From Climacium dendroides (lineage: Eukaryota > Streptophyta > Bryopsida > Hypnales > Climaciaceae), in NCBI GenBank assembly GCA_950106755.1, contig OX467083.1, positions 46,204,555-46,268,554 on the forward strand: 64,000 nt of DNA, read 5' to 3'. The notes below the pieces were generated by a model. That model did not search any database and was not told the DNA's origin. It was given only the letters and a program-made list of their open reading frames with translations. Below are positions 38,153 through 51,268 of the stretch, piece by piece. A program made the position numbers and the translations under genes. Every line of letters begins with the position of its first letter. Within the stretch, counting starts at the first letter, position 1.

Positions 38153-38651
38153 ATAAATTTCTCAAAATCATTTGGTAGTAGCAATAGAAAATTGAAATCA
38201 TGAAAGCTCAAAGCTCACAAAAGCACAAAATCATAGAAGTGCAAAGAAGTGTAAAGCCAAGAGAAGCAATGGATTTGCTACCTCTATAATATCATCCTAT
38301 AGATCCTCTTTAATATCACCTCAATTGCAACAACTATATTATTTCTATAATATCACCCTTTGCAAAAAGTGATATTACAAAAGTGATTGCAAACTACTAC
38401 TCTATTTCTGTAATATCACATTGTATGAAAATACGATTTCTATGTATGCATGATTGGAAACATTTTTACAAAATATTTAAAATAATTATTTTAAAGACTT
38501 ATTGAAATCATTATCATGCATTCTATTCAAATATATCAAAATTTTACTAATATGTGATATAACGAATGCGTAGCATAGCAAGCACAAGCCCCAAGTATTA
38601 ATGGTAGCATTTGTGATATTACAGAGGAACTTATGATTTTAGTAGTATGAT

Positions 38652-39531
38652 AAAATAATAAAGCAAAGTCTTACATCTTGTGCACATTGAGAATTGCATA
38701 ACAAAAAATGACTTTCATCTATTAAATGAATATATGGAGTATAAACATTAAAGGTTTGTATTGTTACAAATTTAGCTTTAACATTGTTGTACTTATTGTA
38801 TTAAGTTTAGGGTTTCATTTTTGCAATTCAAAGAGCTAAATTCAATGTTCTAATGTTTAGGTACAATGCCTTAACATTTAATTAGGGTTTAGAAAATTTT
38901 ACAAAAAATTATCCTTACAAATGTGTGATTTTAGTACAAGGCCTAAAATTTGACTTCAAAATATGTTTTTTCAATTTGAGAATCTATAAGAAGGCCTTTT
39001 GATTTAGATGGGACACCATTGAATTTTGGTATAAATGACATTTTGGCTCCATTTTGTACCAATATTTGTACTTTTTATACTAATATTTTGTACATTTTGT
39101 ACTATATGCATACATTTTGTACTTGTTTTTATTGATTCATATCTTCAACAAGGAGGTAACCGTAGCGTGCGATCACCTGTTCCTCACTCTATATCCTCCA
39201 TTTCTTCACTACTTATGAGAGAATTTTTTTAGTTTCATTTTTTAGAGATGAAATCACATGTTCATAAGATTCAAAAAAAATTGTAAAAATTTCAAATCAC
39301 TTTGAGTTTTTGAAGAAAAATTGAAGAAAAATTGAAGAAAAATTGAAGAAAAATTCATATCAAATACAAGTACAAATCATAATAAAAAAATTTGAAATTT
39401 TCATAATAGAATTAGTGTAAAGAAAATTTCCATGTCAGTCCATATTTAGAAATGTGGTTAACATGTGATCTTCAACCTCAAACTTCAATGAAATGCTTCT
39501 TTTCAAGAATTTTTCAAAATTTCCAAATGGC
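38652..39531. other. AT-rich spacer, no gene
   Basis: At 39044-39125 the phrase TTTTGTAC(C/A/T) recurs about five times, a small decayed repeat. GAAGAAAAATT is repeated four times at 39310-39355. No gene was supported. Confidence 0.5.
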
Positions 39532-39700
39532 ATAGAAACCATGGTTGTCATACTGGACAAGTTACTATTCATTTTTCGTCTTGTAGGATGAGTTACTATT
39601 CATCAAATGTACTTGAGAGGTACATTTGATGAATAGTAACTCGTCCTATAGGACAAGAAATGAATAGTAACTTGTCCAGTATGACAACCACGATAGAATC
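39532..39700 (-). mobile_element. 153-bp foldback MITE, copy 2, opposite orientation
   Basis: 39540-39692 is the same 153-bp hairpin as 22637-22789. Its loop reads TTGAGAG, the complement of the loop of copy 1, so it is inserted in the other direction. Flanks ATAGAAAC (39532-39539) and ATAGAATC (39693-39700) are an 8-bp target duplication with one change. Confidence 0.88.
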
Positions 39701-42586
39701 TATACTAACTTTGGAGGCTTCAATTTTTTAGGCTTGCTCAAAAGCAAAAGAAATCATTTTGAATGTCCAAATCAAGTTTTAAGGAGTAAATGCTCAAAAA
39801 TACACTAGATGGTATACTTTTTCTTTGATAAACTACCCCACACTCAAAAATAAATAAATAAAACTAAAATTTCGTGAACTTAAAGTAATCATGTGGATAT
39901 AGGATCACAAAAGTTGCACCTTGAAAGTCAAATGAAAATCTTCCATTATTCAATATGCACAAAGCTTCTTTGACCATCCATGTCCTTCCAAAGTTAATAT
40001 ACCAATATTCAATATCCTTGACCTTTAGAATAAACTTGCCAATCATTGTACAAACGAAATTCAAATCCCTCTCCACAATATTACAAAATTTGCCAACTCT
40101 AAAACTTGGCATGATTATTAAATGCCAAGATTCTCTTCCAAAAATAGAGCTCAAAAATATTTCCTCTTGCAAATTTCATTCCAATTTGAAGGTAATAGGC
40201 CTAAAATCTTTTTAAAGAGCACTTGCAACCCTTTGAACACCGCACAATGTGTAGTTTTGGTTTGGCAGAAATTTACAATGGTTGACAAGAACAAATCGTA
40301 CAACGAGTTGTTGAAAGTAAGGTAAGTGAAGGTCCACAAAGCACCCAGATTCTAGAAGTTGGGGTTCACTTCTTGAAATGTACGCTATTTGTACATTTTC
40401 ATTTCTCATTGCTTCAACGATGTACAAATAATGTACATTTCAAGAGGTAGACACTTCAAAAAGACTGCTGTGTTTCAACTTCCAAAACTCATAACTCATT
40501 CCACAAAGCTCAAAAAAAAAGGAAACGACTTGAGAATTGAGATAGACACTTCATCTTCTAATTTTAAAGTACAAGTTACTGAGAAATTGATTCCAAAGAA
40601 GTCCGTCTGACCTCCTCACCCAAATGAATTTCTATCTCTTTTAAAAAAAAATGAGTGCTTTAATGGCCCTCGTATCTCACTGGTGTTTTGTTGACTTGAC
40701 TTGGCATGACAGGAGCACAGCAACAAAAGAGAAACAGCAACAAAAGAGTGGACTGTTGCAAACTTGTGATGTACAGTCCTGCCTTGTGGAAGTTGCTGTG
40801 ATCTATGAGACCAGTAATCTAGCCTTGCAAGGACGCAGCTGCTCACACCATTCTTCAGCAAAGCAAAAGGCTCCTGACACAAAAACAAAAGCCCCACGCA
40901 AGCAAACGTTGAACATTCAACAAAGACAAAGAAGTGCCAGGGCATTGGAGGAAGCTATTGGTCAAGGTGGAAGACCTTCCTCATCCTAGCTTCACAATTG
41001 AGGACCATATTTCACGAGCATCTTTTGTGATGGAGTGCCGCAAGTGGGTGAAACTCTGACACCAATTGCAAATCATCCTTCACATTAGTTAACATCAACT
41101 TCTCCAACTGACTGCTGGAGAATCAAATGTAGGTTTGTAGTAGACTAGACTCAGGGCTTTAGTTTTGGCTTTTCTGATGCCAGATTGCACCAAGGAAAAC
41201 GAATTTGGTTAAAAAATGGAAAAAAATCGTGAAGTTTTTCACTAGAAACCATTGAATTAATAAAAATCGTAGATGAAATCACCAAATTGTGAATGAAAAC
41301 AGAATTATAGACATGTGATGTGTGCTAATGTGATAATTACATAATGTTGAAATTTGGAGCACCACTATAACATTTTGTATCACCACTTTGGCACTTATTA
41401 TAAATGAAAAAAAAAAGACCTGACTAGAATCCCAAATAAGTTACATTCTGCTGCCATTGCTAAAATAATGTTGAATGTGTGAAAACTTGACTTTTTCCTC
41501 TAGTTCCATGTGATTCTATGATTTGAGTTTGGTGTTTGTGGCTTCTTCGGTGCAGTTGGGAGAACTGATGAAAATGAAACCACAGGATGATATTAACCAC
41601 TGGTCCATTTCAAATTTTAGATATGGTCCGTAATAACTGTCTGCGGTATCTATGGGAAAATGCAGTGGGGTAGAGTATGGCTTTATGAGATTTGAAGGAC
41701 ATTCCAAAACTCCGTGAATTGTCAGTTAACTTACTAGCTAGCTTTCAAGTGGCACTTTAGTTCACAGTCAAAAAGATACATTATGAATCCTGAACGCAAA
41801 AAAGATAAAAATAAAAATAAAAACGTCGGTGGTGTACACTTCATGAGATCGATCTTAATGTGTAGCACTGTGATAGGAAGCTATGCACGAACCCAAAAGA
41901 ATCACATGGTTGAATGGGTCCCTGCTCGCTGCCTTGTAAAAGTTGCACTTTGTGAAACACTCACGTCAATGTAGTGTTTGGAAAGGAGTGAAAAACACAC
42001 ACTTTAAGTTGGTCTAATTTATCTTCGTAGTGTGGGCACTAAATCAGCATCACCTATACAAATAGTGTCACTAAATAGAATTGTGGAAATTAGTATATTA
42101 TATAATAGTATTTCAATGTGATTATATTAATTTAAAATAATACCTTGGATAAATTAGGTTCACACACGAATGGAATAAATAGGTCATCCAATCTTTGGAA
42201 GGAACATTTTCTCTTTGATATTTGCGCTCTCTTAAAGTCAAATGGGACTCCTCTAGGAGTGAAGAGTAATATTGTCTATGGATACTATCTTGATCTCCCA
42301 AAGGACGGGGTTGGTCAATGTGAAAATTATTATTTTTGGATACTAAGTGAATCATTTGCTTAAAAAACAAACAAAAAAACAGAGCACTTATTGGAGGTCA
42401 AAACTACTATGCAATATGTGTAAAAATCATCTTTTTGGATATCATGTGAATCATTTATCATAAGCAAGGATGGGGCCCTGCTTACCACCTTCTAAACATT
42501 GCACTTTGTAAAACAGTTTTATCAATATAGTGTTTGAAAAGTAGCAAGTTTTTTTTTCGTACCATATATGTGAATCATTAATTTGC
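39701..42586. other. Gene-free region with one small hairpin
   Basis: 40371-40453 holds a hairpin with arms TCTTGAAATGTACGCTATTT and AAATAATGTACATTTCAAGA. 40600-41000 is somewhat GC-richer, with overlapping frames on both strands (for example 40651-40989), none resembling a known protein. The rest is AT-rich. Confidence 0.45.
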
Positions 42587-42828
42587 TTAACCCTATAACG
42601 CTGTCTCGGACACTTAGTATCTGATGGATGACAAAGAATTCTTCTTCTGTAAAGAACAGAAATGCAACTATTCATCCTCGGAGTTTGGTTGAGAAAAGGA
42701 AACATCTTCTACAATAGTTATGATTCTATAGTAGTTACGAGTACTTTTTTATTTTTTTAAGCGATTGATTCCCATGGTTTTAGAAAATGATGAATTATGT
42801 GGAGACTAACCCGTCCTTATAGGGTTAA
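42587..42828. mobile_element. TTAA-flanked inverted-repeat element, 242 bp
   Basis: The left end is TTAACCCTATAACGC and the right end, reversed, is TTAACCCTATAAGGACGGG, with TTAA on both sides. The interior shares CTATTCATCCTC and GAAAAGGAAACAT phrases with the tandem duplication 35433-35727. A lone right-end-like CTTCTAGGGTTAA follows at 42993-43005. Confidence 0.65.
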
Positions 42829-43300
42829 AACAAACACCAAGAACACTTTGGGAAGGTCAAACCACTATATAAAAGCCTCCTCGGCCTTTTCACACAAACC
42901 TCTAAGGCTGAACACCCACGTGCACTTTTGTCCTACATAAGAAGGATTCTTTGTCCATCATCCATCATACAGTTATTAGTGTCCACAACATCCTTCTAGG
43001 GTTAAGAGTTGATTGAAATTGAAATGGTCGTCCTCCCGCCCGCCCACCCGTGGACGTTTCTTACGAAGTTTTTTTTCTTACAATTGGAAAGTTGCACGGA
43101 AGATATTGAAAGTGCACTCATGCATAGGATAAGACTATAAGAGAGGGTCCATGGAGTTCCATGACAGCTCAGAAGAACTAGTGCCGGAAAGGCTCCATGC
43201 ATGGCAGGACAGACGGAAAGAAGGAAGCTCAAAGACCAGTTCACTGTTGTTGTTGGGGGGGAGTGGAGGGCCCAAAAGCGTGACGACTGACTGCTTCACC

Positions 43301-43600
43301 TTCAGTTACATTCATTCCTCCAAATGTGAATATTTCTCACTTAAGTTGCATTCCTCCAAATGTGAATATTGTCCAAATGTGAATATTTCTCACTTAAGTT
43401 GCATTCCTCCAAATGTGAATATTGCTCACTTCAGTTACATTCCTCCAAATGTGAATATTTATCACTTCAGTTACATTCCTCCAAATGTGAATATTGCTCA
43501 CTTCAGTTACATTCCTCCAAATGTGAATATTTATCACTTCAGTTACATTCCACCAAATGTGAATATTTTTCATTTCAGTTACATTCCTCCAAATGTGAGT
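43301..43600 (+). repeat. 36-bp minisatellite, about nine units
   Basis: The unit is TTACATTCCTCCAAATGTGA plus ATATT..TCACTTCAG. CAAATGTGA occurs nine times. Because the unit is 12 codons long, the frame 43151-43660 (169 codons) stays open and gives a repeated YIPPNVNI..FS peptide. That frame starts with an ATG and a non-repeated segment of about 50 codons, but nothing else supports expression. Confidence 0.95.
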
Positions 43601-43852
43601 GGAACAACATGGAGTGACAGAGCTGTCCAGTTGTCTGTTTCATGGCCACTGGAATGGTGAACCTCTTTTCTGTCTTGAGAATCTGGAAAGGGGAGCAAGG
43701 GGTCAATCTCAACCTGGAATGCAGGACTTGGGCCCCTCGCTACCAATAAAAAAAAAATGGATTATGAATTTCAGGGAATATAATACGGGGACTAGTATGT
43801 ACCCAAAAGATGCGAGCATGATGTTTGTATTTCAATTCCTCCCCTCTTCCCT

Positions 43853-44037
43853 CGGAAAAATCAAGAGCCACCCCCTCCCTTAAAAAAATCAAGAGTTGTT
43901 GAATCTGAGTTTAGGAAAAATCAAGAGCCGCCCCCTCTTTTAAAAAAATCAAGAGTTGTTGAATCTGAGTTTAGGAAAAATCAAGAGCCGCCCCCTCTTT
44001 TAAAAAAATCAAGAGTTGTTGATCTGAGTTTAGGAAA
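43853..44037. repeat. Tandem repeat of about 60 bp, three units
   Basis: Three near-identical copies contain TCAAGAGCCGCCCCCTCTTT, then a run of A, then TCAAGAGTTGTTGAATCTGA. The unit also has an inner half-repeat, since AAAAATCAAGAG occurs twice per unit. Confidence 0.95.
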
Positions 44038-44114
44038 AATCCCCTTCCCCCCCTCCTACATGATGTTGATCTTCTTAAAAAAAACCACTTATGGAACAGA
44101 CAATCTTGGTTATC

Positions 44115-44265
44115 CAAATTTGGACATAGAATATGGATGCAAAATACGGATATAAAACGTGGATATAGTTACAAGATATGGATACAGTTCTAGACTATGA
44201 AATATAGGATATGGATATAGATACAGTTTTAGAACATGAATGCAAAATATGGATGTGGAATATAT
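44115..44265. repeat. Degenerate repeat of ATATGGATA type
   Basis: GATATGGATA(C/T)AG and relatives recur about ten times with irregular spacing. Low complexity; no gene. Confidence 0.7.
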
Positions 44266-45516
44266 ATATTTTAAGCAAAAAATACAAATATGTCCCATTA
44301 TAGTTTGCAAGTTCCATAGGTACTCCAGGAATACAAATATCGGCAGTTGGGGTAGGTTTCACATGTTAAATTCATGAATTCATTTCACACAAGGGGGTTG
44401 TTGATAAGTTTTACAATCAAGTTTCACAACCTGTAGGAAAATTACATATGTGTTCTTTTTAGAAATTTTGTAAAAGCTTAACAACAGATGGATAATACTA
44501 TACGTACCCCTTTTGTAAATAATATGTGGTTTTCTCTTAAATCGACAATTTGTCATATATCACTATGTACTACGTACCTAGAAAATACAAACTATCACCT
44601 AAAAAGAGGCATGCATAGGTCTTATTAATTAACCACCTCAATTCAAAAAGTTAACTAATTAATTAAACACGTGATTCACATAGTATTAAATGTAAAAGCA
44701 AAGGAAAATTGGTTGGGTTGGAAATCAACTGGTGCCCTCAAAAAATTGGAGGATATTTTATCCAGATCCTTTGAATTTTTGGCAAATTTCAATTGCCATA
44801 GGATAATATTCAATGGCTAATACTTAAGCAAGGTGAGGATCATACCCGAGTATCAAACTAGGGGTTTCAACAACTTAGGCAGTTTAAAAGAATTTTGAAA
44901 ATAGGATAAATTGCATAATAAAAATACTTGCACAATTCCATAGCTTTGATCTGTGACTTCTATAATGTATTTAATTCATATTGTGACAATTTGTTTGAGC
45001 TCTTGCAAAAATCTTGCTTGGATCTCAAATTGAACCTATAGCCCCTTAAAAACCAAACCAAGAGGCCAAAATTGAATCAAATTTTTGTTGGTAGAAATTT
45101 GAATAGATAATATGGTGAGTTTGTTTTTCAAATTCTTTGGTTGGACCTACACATACAATATTCTTCATTTATCCCAATAATATAAATATAGCCTCAATTG
45201 AATTATCATTTTAAAATTATGACAAGTTAAATTAATTGTTTTTTCATCAAAGGTTAGAAAAGTCAATTGCTTGTTGTATCCCAATGTCCATAAGCATTTA
45301 TCCTATAAACATTTTATTTACAAACCAATCTTGAGCAATATCTTATAGGGGCAAAAAAACCATTTGAAGAAGGTGAAAACCTTGATTTTAAAACTCTTTT
45401 GATTTCATGCTAACTTTTCATTACTATTCTCAACTCCATCTTGGAAGAGCTGGGAAGATTTTTGGCCTTTAAAGGGTGAAGGATTATATCAAGTTCAATT
45501 CCTACCAAGAATGCAA
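44266..45516. other. AT-rich gene-free region
   Basis: Nothing supported in this stretch. Confidence 0.5.
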
Positions 45517-45744
45517 TATCACTACAAAAGAAAGGGGGGGTTTAAATGAGTTTTAAAGTATAGTCCTAGACATAAGATTATAAGTAATGACTTTTAAAGA
45601 GATTTTCAATAAAAATTTGACAGAAGCATATATGTTTTTAATAAAAGTTTACTAAAAAGCTCCTAAAAAATCATTACTTATAATCTTATGTCTAGGACTA
45701 TACTTAAAAGCTTACTTAAAACACCCATTTTTCTTGTAGTATAT
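45517..45744. mobile_element. CACTA-type MITE with long hairpin arms
   Basis: 45520-45741 starts CACTACAAAAGAAAGGGG and ends ATTTTTCTTGTAGTA (last base changed from G), flanked by TAT on both sides. CACTACAAGAAAA ends with a 3-bp duplication are the signature of CACTA/En-Spm elements. Internally AGTATAGTCCTAGACATAAG and its continuation pair exactly with the right half over about 35 bases, so the whole copy folds into a hairpin. Confidence 0.88.
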
Positions 45745-48700
45745 TAACTAATATATTTTTAGTTTAAAACTATTTTTTATTGCATTACAAGAATCTAGAA
45801 ATATAACTAATGCCAATTTAAATTTGGAGAAAATTGGGCAATAAAAATATAATATTGTAGGAAATAAACCAATATTTTTGTAATTGAAAGGTTGCACCTG
45901 GTAACCACTAGGAAGTTAGTAGTTCTATTTTCATGGAAGAAGGAAATTAATTAGAAGAGTTCCAAAAATTTACCAAACACTACTTTAGATTTGAGGTTGC
46001 TTAATGCATGTTGTAGCAACAAACTACTTACAAGATGATTAGTTTGAATCAATTAATTTTTGGTACACTGTAGCAATGAACTAGATAATTGGTTACAACA
46101 GATTTAGTTGATTCAATTGGAAGTTCAAGGTTTTCTCCCTTTTTTGGTTTGAAGGCATAGTTGGTGAGTTTTAGCTTGCAAGCGATGGGGGTGACTCAAG
46201 TCCAATTGATAAAATTGTCATCAAATTGAGGTTTATAGATCAATTGCAAAAATCGTGTAGTCGACAACATGTTGGCACTATAGTGAGGGTTGTAGCATTT
46301 CACTTTCAAGGTTTGGTTGGAATAGTCCAATTAGTGGGTTATTAACTACATTTTAATTTTGATCTATTTTTAAATTTTTTTAATGAGGAATATTTTATTT
46401 TTGTGTGTGGAGGTTTTTGGATTGGATTGGATTGGATTGTTGCAGTGATAGAGTATTTGGTGATATACAAAGTTGTAATGGATGCATGGTTATTTCCCTT
46501 CTGTAATAAGTTTGAAGACAAACCAACATTAATTTTTTGTTTTTCAAGACAATTGTGACTTGAGGGACAATTTACAAAGAGTTTCTACTTCAACATTGGA
46601 AGTTTGGTTTTTGCTCAACAAAATTGATCCAAATGCAAGAATGCGTCTTTATGTGGACATCTCATAACATTAGACTTGAAGAGGCAACAAATGGGATCTT
46701 TGAAAAAGAAATTTGAAGTTATCAACAATTGGTTGTATCTATTTTGTTCTTCCGATAAAGTTAGAAAGTTTTTGTTTGAGAAGTTTACTTGCATTCAATG
46801 AAAGGAACGTGCTCATTTGAGGATTTATGAACATTTGAGAAATACAAAGTTGGGCTACCAATCATTTATTGAGAAATCTAAATCCTAGAGAACAACTATG
46901 TAATGGAATTTGATTACCGGTACTTTGTCATGGCATCCAAAGATGTGTGATTGATGCTAAAATTGCTATTGTTTACCACAAAAGGCAAGTTCTTATTCCA
47001 AGAATATCATTAATTTCTACATAAATTGACTAATTGATTGTCCATTTTTGTTTTACCAACACTAATTTTCTATAATTAGCTCCAACATAACTTTTGACTA
47101 CATGGTTAAAAATTATTGTATGATGAGTAGTTTCTTTTGGGGCATGGACATTATAGATAGCACAAAAAAATCACTTTCTTAAGAAATAAAAACTTGAAAT
47201 TGATTTTCTAGATATTTTTTTTTGGGGGGGGGGGGGAGCTTTGAATCATATCATTTGATTAATGAGATGAAAGTTATGAGGAGTTTTAGTTTGCGGGCAA
47301 TTACGGAATCTCTACTTTAAAATAAACATTGAAGTCCTTTCTTTTATTCAATTTTCAATATTTTTGGAAAAAATAAAATCATAGAATGAAAATTGTTTAT
47401 TACAACATTACAACCATTGGGATTGGCATTTTTCAATTCTATAACTAAATTCTTAACGGTTTAGTATTTTAAATCATTCTCAACTTCTTTCAACTTACTA
47501 TTTTTCCAAGCACAAATAAGAAAAACAAATTGTTGAAATTCTTTATACATATTTTAAACGTACTTGTTCAACATATTAGGTAAGCTGTAAGCTATAGGAT
47601 CCACACATTTTGGGTAAAAAGTTTGAAAGATGAAATCTAACCATTTAGAAAGAGTGAAAAATACTTCTTGAAATCCAAGCATCATAATCTTGCAATTGGT
47701 AATGTTTCTTATACTAAAATTTTAGGAAGATGTACCTTAACAAGTTAATTAAAAGATCCTATTGTTGAATTTGTTAAAAACTAAATATAGATGAAGATTT
47801 TATCTTTGCTCTAGAGATTAGTATTTTGAAGCAATTTTGAAATAAAAGAACTTTAGTAAGAACTTTAGAATTATGTATAAACAAAAGTATAAGGAGAGTG
47901 CTATATACAATGATCTTGATTGGTAGAAAATACTTACCAAAATCAAAGGATCAAAACAAACACAAACTATTTGAAGTTTCTTCTATTAGTCTGTTGTCTA
48001 TAATCTATTTATTATTTTAGATAAAATGAGTTAAAATAAAGTATAAATTACCTAAAAAGATTGCATTAACAAATCTCAATAATAAACACATACTCATTAT
48101 AGAATTTTCAACATAACAAGATTGAAAGAAGGTTACAGATCTAAAGAATTATCATTGGCATTTTAAATTTAGACTCATAATTTTTGCATATAATATTCAA
48201 ACATCATTTGTAGACTTTATCTAATTATATGTATAAAATTAAAAACATAACTTGTTAATCATAATTGTTCATGATATCAATTAGAGAAATATATCATTCT
48301 TATTTTATGGCACTAATACATTACCTTGTTTTTTTTATGTCAAATCTCAAGGGTAGAGGTGCTAATATGTGAGCCTAGAATCATAAGCACATGAGCCTAG
48401 GAGTCTAAACACCTATGTTATAAATTCCTAAATTAAAGAACCCTTCCACGATTATAGGGTACTTAAGTTATAGATACCTATATTATAGGTGTTTATATTA
48501 TAAGGATCTTCAATGACTATAGGGTATCTACTCATACTTAGGCTCAAGGCTCATATGCTTGCATTTCCATACTTATATGCTTGAGTTTCCATGCTCACAT
48601 GCTAGCATTGTTGATCTAAACGGAATCTTTTGCAAATGTCAAGTATAATCATAAAAGATCCAATTTGTGTTTTTTTAGACATTGATATGAACTTTTGAAA

Positions 48701-51268
48701 AAATGTTGTAATCTCTCAAATATGCATAAATGGTGTTATCTCACATATACTTTCACTTCATTAGTGTGTGAATTGTGGAAAGAAGTTCCAAATCACTTGT
48801 TAGCATTGAATTGCATACACATGTTAGTTGTAGGTTGAAGTTTCCATATTTTTGTAAATATGGAAAAAATATTGTAAGTTGTTTATATATAATTGGATTT
48901 GAAATCACTATACTTTTGGTCCATACAAAGAGGATGGTTTGGGCATATAAGTGTATGCTGATCATGTATGCAAATAGTGACCTAGTTTATAGCACATAGA
49001 GGTGACATTTATCCTTTTAAGTGAAGAATCCTTTGATTTGTATTTCATTCGTTAGAGAGTGGCATTTATTTTTTGTAGAGCATGATGACAATGAGTGGAT
49101 TTAAGGATAGAAGTGGTTAGTAGATAACAAAATGTATAATGTCATGCCAATCATTTTTTGGAAGTATTCCAACCTTGACTTGAGTAAGCAATCATGTCTT
49201 GATATTTGAATGTACTTCTAACAAGACTTCTATCTAATTTCACGTGCTTCAATGAATTATACTATATTTGATCCAAAATATGAATACACACCTATATAAT
49301 GGACTATAAAATACATCTTAAAGCCTCCATTTTTTTTCACAAAAATTGGACAATTTGCATGGATCCATGACACAACTATTCTTAGATTATTCTCATATTT
49401 AGTAAAGTTGTTTCCCTTATCAAATATGGATTTTTGCACATTTCAAAGACTATTGGTTCTCTATTCCCTTCATAGGCTTACTAAACTCTAATTGTCCCAC
49501 TATCTATATTTTGGATGATGAAACATGTGCCATAGATATAAATACAAATATTTTTTAAATTTTTTCCCAAAGTTCTAAGTTTTTTGTATTAGTTTCCTAA
49601 AATTAATAAAATATAAAAATCTTAAAATAAAATTTTGATCAATATTCTATTCAATATTCAAATAGTACATTTATTTTTTTCCACAAAAATTATCTTTTCT
49701 AATTTAAAATGTGACCCTCTAAAAATGATTTTATTAAATAGGGCTTATAAAAATATTAAAAAAACAATTTTTGATATTTACATTTCAAACTAATGGCAAA
49801 AAATGAAATCATATTATTCAAAATATATTAATAAATATTAGTGAGTACAATGGTAGATTTAATTATGTAGATATGATTAATGGGTCAAGTATAGTGTGAA
49901 AGTCATTATTAAGTATTATGTAATTGAATGCATGCATACTTTTTTGTATAAAAAAATAGATTTTCATCTATTTTTAATGTTTCATGCATGTTCATGGATG
50001 TAAATAGCTTTACCACTCTAGAGAAGTTATTTTTTATTTTTTTATGAAAGCATGCACTCTAGGACAAAAAAACAATTATCCATCTATTTTTTCATGTTTC
50101 ATCCATGTCCATAGTTGTAAATAATTTCATTACTCAAATAACAAAGATTACTTTGTTTATATACTACCAAAAATAAACTCAAAACAAGTAGCTATACAAC
50201 AACATGCTTTGTCCATGTATACAATACCCTCATAGTAGCTTGAGCACTCTCTACCAAATCATTATTTTGTTGGAGGGAAATAAACTTCAATGTATGCTAA
50301 AAATAGAAATTCCTTGCATGATTTTTTCCCCTATAAAAACTTTATTTTATTTTATTGAAACAATAATTTTCCAAAAAAATTGGTCTCTTAGTTTTTCAAA
50401 GAAATACTTTCACTCAAAGCTGATGACCAATAATAGCTATACTAAATAGTGAAATTAGGGTGACTTAACAATTAGGTTGATTTATTTCCCCAAAATTATT
50501 TTTTTACAAGCCATCAAAGTCAACAATTATTTCTACTAGTATCGGTTCTTTCCATTTGTACATATAGAGCTTCATGAATCCCAATCACAACATGCAATGC
50601 CATAACATTGTATAACTAGACAATATTCCTCCCTATATTGCAAAGGCATTATGCCTCCCTAAATGCATAAAAGAAAGCATAAGAGAGACTTTCAATATAA
50701 TTCCAATAATGGAATTGGCTAAGGAGCCATCAATAAGACCATTTTGTTCTCTATAGGTGTCTTCTTTTTTCAAGTATGCAAAAAAGACCCTTGCCTCATT
50801 GGTAAACAATGCTACATATCTAATCCAAAAGTAGTGCATTCTTGTATAGTCCCAATAAGTATTTATACTGTTTCAAATGTTGACACATTGTATGAATTGA
50901 TGCTAAGTACATGTGAAGAAGTTGTAGGACACTAAATCCATCCCATGAAGTGGAACTAGCTAGGTGAAAACGCAAGTTCTTTAGGATAAAAGGATAAAAT
51001 CTTGCCCCTATTTCGTGCCGTGTCTAGGGTATGTCCTTGTTCCTCCCTAGCTAATTTGGGGTCTCTAATTGCAAATATGAATTCAAAATTTGCAAAATTT
51101 TTTCATGTGTGAAAAATTAAAAAATTCTCCCATTTTCCTCTGAGGTAAAATTCTTGAGTTTTCACCCTATTGGTCCCACTTTATAAGACAAGTTCATTGT
51201 CTGTCAAGGAAGTTTGAGTGAAATTAGTATATGTTCACATTTGATGTTAAAGAATATTATTACTAAAG
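45745..51268. other. AT-rich gene-free region
   Basis: About 5.5 kb without a supported gene. 47180-47420 resembles the middle of the TTAA elements A-C (GAGCTTTGAAT, ATGAAAGTTATG, GGGCAATTACGG) and is probably a very old copy. 46412-46440 has several GGATT units. 47223-47236 is a run of G. 48360-48610 contains loosely inverted GAGCCTAG/CTTAGGCTC phrases. The remainder is plain AT-rich DNA. Confidence 0.5.

Larger units (their letters stand above)
36080..38650 (-). mobile_element. Head-to-tail array of three Helitron-like elements
   Basis: Read on the minus strand, the array starts at 38650 with TCATACTACTAAAATCA and ends at 36080 with CACTAG. The base before is A and the base after is T, which fits Helitron insertion at AT with TC..CTAG ends. 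Three units of about 868, 848 and 855 bp (38650-37783, 37782-36935, 36934-36080) abut directly: CTAG/TCATACTACT at 36935/36934 and CGAG/TCATCATACTACT at 37783/37782. Each unit has subterminal inverted repeats. In the 38650-37783 unit GCTTGCTATGCTACGCATTC is 20/20 (38564-38583 against 37795-37814). No Rep/helicase frame exists, so the units are non-autonomous. Confidence 0.7.

Noticed and set aside
36600..38640. TAATATCAC / GTGATATTA motifs resembling the geminivirus origin TAATATTAC
   Set aside because: The motif differs from the origin nonamer, the recurrence follows the tandem units, and no viral Rep or coat frame is present. It is not taken as integrated virus.
39145..39185. GGAGGTAACCGTAGCGTGCGATCACCTG, faintly like the end of small-subunit rRNA
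   Set aside because: Order and spacing do not fit rRNA and there is no other rRNA sequence nearby.
40616..40989. Overlapping plus and minus frames of about 110 codons
   Set aside because: No domain, repeat or splice evidence; the composition is only slightly GC-richer.
43301..43600. Repeated array resembling a CRISPR locus
   Set aside because: There are no unique spacers, the 36-bp unit repeats throughout, and the context is eukaryotic. It is a minisatellite.
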